9,314 nucleotides of DNA, taken from contig JAOZSP010000049.1 in the NCBI GenBank assembly GCA_029939615.1, positions 1-9,314 on the forward strand. The letters run 5' to 3'. The stretch comes from Candidatus Izemoplasma sp. Its GTDB lineage: Bacteria > Bacillota_I > Bacilli_A > Izemoplasmatales > Izemoplasmataceae. Positions 5,233-9,314 of this stretch are shown in pieces (position 1 is the first letter of the stretch; the number at the start of each line of letters is the position of its first letter). The translations under genes were made by a program, and so were the position numbers. The notes beneath the pieces are model-generated. The model made no database searches. It worked only from the letters and a program-made list of their open reading frames with translations, and had not been told where the DNA came from.

Positions 5233-7557
5233 ATGTTAGAACTAAAAAACTTATCAAAAAATTATTATGTTGGGAATCAAGTTATCCCGGCTTTAAAAAA
5301 TGTTAACTTGAAATTTAGAAGAAATGAATTCGTTTCAATCCTAGGGCCTTCAGGTTGTGGTAAAACAACAATGCTTAATATTATAGGTGGACTTGATAGA
5401 TATACTTCAGGTGATTTATTAATTGATAATAAATCAACAAGTGAATTCACAGGGAACAACTGGGATGCTTATCGTAATTCAACAATCGGGTTTGTATTCC
5501 AAAACTATAATTTAATTTCCCATTTATCAGTACTAGATAATGTTGAAATGGCTTTATCGTTGTCTGGGATTGGTGCTAAGGAACGAAAAGAAAGAGCAAC
5601 TAAAGTCCTTAATGATGTTGGTCTAGCAGATCAATTAGCAAAGAAACCTAATCAATTATCAGGTGGACAAATGCAAAGAGTCGCAATTGCAAGAGCACTT
5701 GTAAATAATCCTAAAATTCTATTAGCAGATGAACCTACAGGAGCAATAGACTCAAAAACAAGTACTCAAATTATGAAACTAATTCAAGAAATTTCAAAAA
5801 CTAGATTAGTTATTATGGTTACTCATAATAGTAAAATCGCTACAGAATATAGCGATCGTATTATTAAACTATTAGATGGTGAAATCCTAGATGATACAAA
5901 TAAAGTTACTGAAAAAATAGAACCTTCCACAGAAAATTTATTTAACAAAAAAACAGCAATGTCTTATAAACAAGCCATAAAAACTAGTTTCAAAAACCTA
6001 ATTACAAAAAAAGGAAGAACATTTATTACTGCAATAGCTGGTAGTATTGGTATTATTGGTATCGCATTAGTCTTAGCAATTTCAACAGGAATGAATAATT
6101 ATGTTGGTGAAATTCAAGGAGACACTTTAGCAGGATTTCCACTTACTATAAGTAGTGTTGTTTCAACAGATCAATTTGGTCCAGGACCGGGTGCCCCAGG
6201 AAACCCAATGGAAGATGATAATGATTCAGAGTTTCCAGAGGGAGATATTGTTTATCCATATGACAGCTCAGTTAGTGAAACACTTCACTCAAATATATTA
6301 GACGCTGAATTTATTACATATCTTGAAAACATTGATTCAGAACTTGTAAATTCAATTTCTTACACAAGTCCAGTAGCAATGCAAATTGTAACTGAATCTG
6401 AAACAGGAACTTATGACCTAGTAGCAATTGATTCGGTTGGTGGATTTAGCTTCTTTGGTGGCAGTGGAGTATTTAATGAAATTCCTGATAACCAAGAATT
6501 TGTTGAATCACAATACGACTTATTATCTGGAGTATATCCCACAACTCATACTGAATTAGTATTAGTAGTTGATTCAGAAAACCAAGTAAGCGTTGAAGTA
6601 TTAGAAGCACTTGGATATAACATAGATGACGAGTATTCATTTACTGATTTTTTAGGAAAAGAATTCAAAGTAATTCCAAATGATGTATACTATACACAAA
6701 TGGGTGACTTATATTTACCTAATAATAATTATGAAAACATGTATGATCATGAAGACGCTATAACTATTGAAATAGTTGGTATATTACGTGTTAACGAAGA
6801 CGCAACAAGTGAAATATTAAGTGTTGGTTTAGGATATACTACACTACTAACAACCTACGTAATTGAAGATGCTATGACTTCAGAAATAGTTCTAGCTCAA
6901 AAAGATAACGAAGTAACCAATGTTCTTACAAACACAGAATTCAATTCACAAGTCACATATGAATACGTTATGCAACTTCTAGGTGGAGATGCAACTCCTA
7001 CAGGTGTTCAAATATACCCCGCTTCATTTGATGCAAAAGATGAAATCAAATTGTACCTAGATGCTTATAATGAAGGAAAAGCAGATGAAAATCATATTAT
7101 TTATACTGATTTAGCAGAAGTTATCTCTACAACAATTTCAAGTCTAATTAATACAATCACAATCATCTTAGCTGCATTTGCTGCAATTAGCTTAGTAGTA
7201 TCATCAATTATGATTGGTATTATAACTTATGTTAGTGTTATCGAAAGAACAAAAGAAATCGGAATTATGAGATCACTTGGAGCTCGTAAAAAAGACATCT
7301 CAAGAATCTTTAATGCTGAAACATTACTAATAGGTCTTGGTAGTGGTACACTAGGAATAGCAATATACTTCATCCTTCAAATGCCACTAAACGTAATCAT
7401 TTCAAGATATATTGATATTGAAGGTTTCGCAACATTACCACTTCAATACGCATTAGGACTAATTTTACTAAGTAGTACACTAACATTAATTTCAGGACTT
7501 ATCCCAAGTAAAATCGCAGCTAATAAAGACCCAGTAACTGCATTAAGAACTGAATAA
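5233..7557 (+). CDS. ABC transporter, fused ATPase-permease (MacB/FtsX type)
   Basis: The protein has 774 residues from ATG 5233. An in-frame GTG at 5224 would add three residues, but the ATG has GAGAGTG 6 nt upstream. The N-terminal ATPase spans about 1-225: Walker A GPSGCGKTT (38-46), Q-loop Gln90, signature LSGGQ (142-146), Walker B ILLADEPTG (162-170), and switch His198. A linker leads to TM1 at about 263-284. A large external domain follows (about 285-633), with a Gly/Pro and Asp/Glu-rich stretch at 315-340. TM2 to TM4 lie at about 636-665, 697-716 and 738-757. ERTKEIGIMRSLGARKKDI after TM2 is the FtsX/MacB coupling motif. This is mechanotransmission-type architecture, in which ATP use drives outside movement, used for export or removal of peptides, lipoproteins or antibiotics. 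Its gene leads an operon with a two-component system, suggesting envelope or peptide stress. The substrate is not readable. Confidence 0.93.
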   Translation: MLELKNLSKNYYVGNQVIPALKNVNLKFRRNEFVSILGPSGCGKTTMLNIIGGLDRYTSGDLLIDNKSTSEFTGNNWDAYRNSTIGFVFQNYNLISHLSVLDNVEMALSLSGIGAKERKERATKVLNDVGLADQLAKKPNQLSGGQMQRVAIARALVNNPKILLADEPTGAIDSKTSTQIMKLIQEISKTRLVIMVTHNSKIATEYSDRIIKLLDGEILDDTNKVTEKIEPSTENLFNKKTAMSYKQAIKTSFKNLITKKGRTFITAIAGSIGIIGIALVLAISTGMNNYVGEIQGDTLAGFPLTISSVVSTDQFGPGPGAPGNPMEDDNDSEFPEGDIVYPYDSSVSETLHSNILDAEFITYLENIDSELVNSISYTSPVAMQIVTESETGTYDLVAIDSVGGFSFFGGSGVFNEIPDNQEFVESQYDLLSGVYPTTHTELVLVVDSENQVSVEVLEALGYNIDDEYSFTDFLGKEFKVIPNDVYYTQMGDLYLPNNNYENMYDHEDAITIEIVGILRVNEDATSEILSVGLGYTTLLTTYVIEDAMTSEIVLAQKDNEVTNVLTNTEFNSQVTYEYVMQLLGGDATPTGVQIYPASFDAKDEIKLYLDAYNEGKADENHIIYTDLAEVISTTISSLINTITIILAAFAAISLVVSSIMIGIITYVSVIERTKEIGIMRSLGARKKDISRIFNAETLLIGLGSGTLGIAIYFILQMPLNVIISRYIDIEGFATLPLQYALGLILLSSTLTLISGLIPSKIAANKDPVTALRTE

Positions 7558-7581
7558 TCAAAATAATTAAGGAGTGATATC

Positions 7582-8250
7582 ATGCTAAAAATATTGGTAG
7601 CCGAAGATGAATTTTACATCAGAGATTTAATCTGTAAAAACCTTCAAAATAGCGGTTATACTACTGTTTGCGCCAAAGACGGAAGAGAAGCAATGACTAT
7701 ATTTGAAAACAATCATATCGATCTTTGTATCACAGATATAATGATGCCTCATCTTGACGGTATTACTCTTTCCAAAAAAATAAGACAAATTAATAAAGAC
7801 ATCCCTATAATTATACTAACCGCATTAGACACATTTTCTGACAAAGAAAAAGGTTTTACCAGTGGCGCAGATGACTACATGGTAAAACCTGTGGATATGC
7901 AGGAAATGATACTAAGAGTAAAAGCTCTTTTAAGAAGATATAAAGTAATAAGTGAAAACAAACTAACACACAAATCTATCCTCTTAGATTATCAAACTAA
8001 GAGTTGTACTCTTAAAGACAAGCAAATAGAACTAACCGTTAAAGAGTTTCAACTACTATATAAATTACTATCTACACCTTCTCGTATTTTCACAAGAGAA
8101 CAATTAATGAATGAAATATGGGGATTCGACAGCGAATCATACGAAAGAACCGTAGACACACATATAAAACGTCTAAGAGAAAAAATAACAACAAAAGATT
8201 TTGAAATAATCACAGTAAGAGGTCTAGGATATAAGGTTGTGTTAAAATGA
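7582..8250 (+). CDS. OmpR/PhoB-family response regulator
   Basis: The 222-residue protein has an N-terminal receiver domain (1-120): acidic pair Glu8/Asp9, phospho-acceptor Asp52 in CITDIMMP, Thr80 and Lys102 (MVKP). A winged-helix DNA-binding domain follows at about 130-222, with ELTVKEFQLLYKLL, the recognition helix RTVDTHIKRLREKI and the wing TVRGLGYKV. AAGGAG lies 7 nt before the ATG, 24 bp after the transporter stop. Its TGA stop overlaps the kinase ATG (ATGA), so the pair is translationally coupled. It should be phosphorylated by the downstream kinase and bind direct-repeat DNA. The 11-bp tandem repeat before the operon is the obvious candidate, implying autoregulation of the transporter. 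Confidence 0.96.
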   Translation: MLKILVAEDEFYIRDLICKNLQNSGYTTVCAKDGREAMTIFENNHIDLCITDIMMPHLDGITLSKKIRQINKDIPIIILTALDTFSDKEKGFTSGADDYMVKPVDMQEMILRVKALLRRYKVISENKLTHKSILLDYQTKSCTLKDKQIELTVKEFQLLYKLLSTPSRIFTREQLMNEIWGFDSESYERTVDTHIKRLREKITTKDFEIITVRGLGYKVVLK

Positions 8251-9251
8251 GAAAAGTAACAGTAAAAATTATTATTTCAGGTTTCATAATCATGATGATT
8301 TCTTCACTTTTCCCAAGAATTCTTTGGGGTATTTATCGCAACTTCGGACCAAGTATTGAAATGGACGAAGGATTTATGGTTATAGTAGGGTTCATTTCTG
8401 TCTTTATATCAATATTATTATTTTCGTTCTTCATGAACAAAGTAATTCTAAAAAGAATAAAAGATCTAAATAATGCTACCAGACAAGTAATTGATGGAAA
8501 CTATGATTTCACATTAGAAATGAATCAAAAAGATGAAATATCTGAATTAACAAACAACTTCAATCGTATGGTAAAAGAACTTCAGTCTAATGAGTATCTA
8601 AATAAAGAATTCATAAGAAACGTATCACACGAATTAAAAACACCCCTAAGCGCAATTAATGGTTATGCAGAACTAATCAACTCAAGTGAATTATCTGTTA
8701 AAGAGATTAAAGAATATTCCGCTATTATTGCATCAGAGTCAAAAAGACTATCCTTATTAGCAAAAGACATTTTACAGATATCTCTTATTGAATCACAATC
8801 AATTCTTCATCATAATGAGGAATTCAAAATCTCAGAACAAATTAGAAATGTATTACAATTAATGCAACTAGAATGGGAAAAGAAAGATATTGTATTTGAT
8901 TTAGCTTTAGAAAAGGCATTTAGCACATCCAATAAAGAGTTAACATACCAAATATGGACTAATTTAATAAGTAACGCAATTAAATTTTCAAAAAAAGGAT
9001 CTCATATAAACATAAAACTAGAAAACAAGAATAATAAAATTGTATTTACAATATCAAATCCAGGAATCATTAGTATTCAAGACCAAGAAAAAGTATTCGA
9101 TTTATTCTATGTCACAAATAAAACACAATCAAGAGGCAGCAACGGTGTAGGTTTAGCTCTAACATCTAAAATTGTTGATAAGCTAAATGGAACAATATCT
9201 ATTTCATGTGAAGATAATAATATATCATTTATCGTTACACTACCCATTTAA
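8247..9251 (+). CDS. Membrane sensor histidine kinase
   Basis: The 334-residue protein has TM1 at about 8-28, an external loop of only about 15 residues (29-43), and TM2 at about 44-64. A HAMP-like linker follows (about 65-116, KRIKDLNNATRQVIDGNYDF). The dimerisation/phospho-acceptor helix has His128 in VSHELKTPLSAINGY. The ATP-binding domain has the N box WTNLISNAIKFSKKG (Asn243), a G1-like ISNPGI (269-274) with Asn where the usual DxG has Asp, an F box EKVFDLFY and a G2 SNGVGLAL. The NPG form is known in working kinases, so activity is expected. The very short loop leaves no room for a sensor domain, so the signal may come from the membrane or from the co-encoded transporter, as in Bce-type systems. 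Those kinases usually lack HAMP, so this would be a variant. The gene overlaps the regulator by 4 bp and ends the operon. Confidence 0.95.
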   Translation: MRKVTVKIIISGFIIMMISSLFPRILWGIYRNFGPSIEMDEGFMVIVGFISVFISILLFSFFMNKVILKRIKDLNNATRQVIDGNYDFTLEMNQKDEISELTNNFNRMVKELQSNEYLNKEFIRNVSHELKTPLSAINGYAELINSSELSVKEIKEYSAIIASESKRLSLLAKDILQISLIESQSILHHNEEFKISEQIRNVLQLMQLEWEKKDIVFDLALEKAFSTSNKELTYQIWTNLISNAIKFSKKGSHINIKLENKNNKIVFTISNPGIISIQDQEKVFDLFYVTNKTQSRGSNGVGLALTSKIVDKLNGTISISCEDNNISFIVTLPI

Positions 9252-9262
9252 AATCAAACATC

Positions 9263-9304
9263 AAAAAAAGAGCCAATCACAGGGGATGTAAAGGCTCTTT
9301 TTTT
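9263..9304 (+). terminator. Intrinsic terminator of the ABC-two-component operon
   Basis: A 12-bp perfect stem (seven A, then GAGCC at 9263-9274; GGCTC then seven T at 9293-9304) encloses an 18-nt loop. The T-run makes it a strong rho-independent terminator 11 bases after the kinase stop. The A-run upstream could also let it act on the opposite strand. Confidence 0.88.
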
Positions 9305-9314
9305 GGTGTTTCTA

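Noticed and set aside
8241..8250. Possible UGA-as-tryptophan code (Mycoplasma-like)
   Set aside because: Tryptophan codons checked are TGG, and TGA ends the response regulator at its normal C-terminus, overlapping the next start.

Overview
This is an AT-rich chromosomal window from a low-GC Gram-positive lineage (Firmicutes or Mollicutes-like). Strong AAGGAGG-type ribosome sites and consensus sigma-A promoters are visible. Seven of the eight visible stop codons are TAA and one is TGA. The tryptophan codons checked are TGG, so the standard bacterial code (table 11) fits and a Mycoplasma-type code does not. The lipoprotein with an Asp/Val-rich linker, the Bce/Mac-like transporter operon and the base composition would suit Acholeplasma/Izemoplasma/Haloplasma-type bacteria. 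That placement is inference from style, not from a marker gene. No mobile element, tRNA, rRNA or CRISPR array was seen, and no stretch longer than 300 bases lacks a gene.

Region 1 (1-2482) is a carbon or acyl-CoA module. A thiolase gene and a short-chain dehydrogenase (cut by the window edge) form a translationally coupled minus-strand operon. A TetR-family regulator gene is divergent. The 208-bp gap between them holds a near-perfect sigma-A promoter for the thiolase operon, an 18-bp palindrome lying over its -35 box, and three TATTCA motifs spaced exactly 19 bp apart across the transcription start and leader. The enzymes would make acetoacetyl-CoA and reduce it to 3-hydroxybutyryl-CoA, or run the reverse. 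The TetR protein most likely controls them.

Region 2 (2483-3590) is a single ketopantoate-reductase-family gene with its own extended -10 promoter, flanked by hairpin terminators. The downstream terminator also serves the convergent minus-strand unit.

Region 3 (3615-5103) is a minus-strand unit: a small ArsR-type regulator followed 34 bp later by a secreted serine-hydrolase lipoprotein of the beta-lactamase/penicillin-binding fold. The lipoprotein has an Asp/Val-repeat linker encoded by a DNA tandem repeat. The promoter is consensus-like and carries a small inverted repeat over its -10.

Region 4 (5104-9304) is a plus-strand three-gene operon: a fused ATPase-permease of the MacB/FtsX type, an OmpR-family response regulator and a membrane histidine kinase with a very short external loop. 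It ends at a strong terminator. Upstream lies a tandem 11-bp direct repeat, the geometry expected for an OmpR/PhoB-type regulator, so the operon may be autoregulated. The layout resembles envelope-stress or antimicrobial-peptide sensing and detoxification modules.
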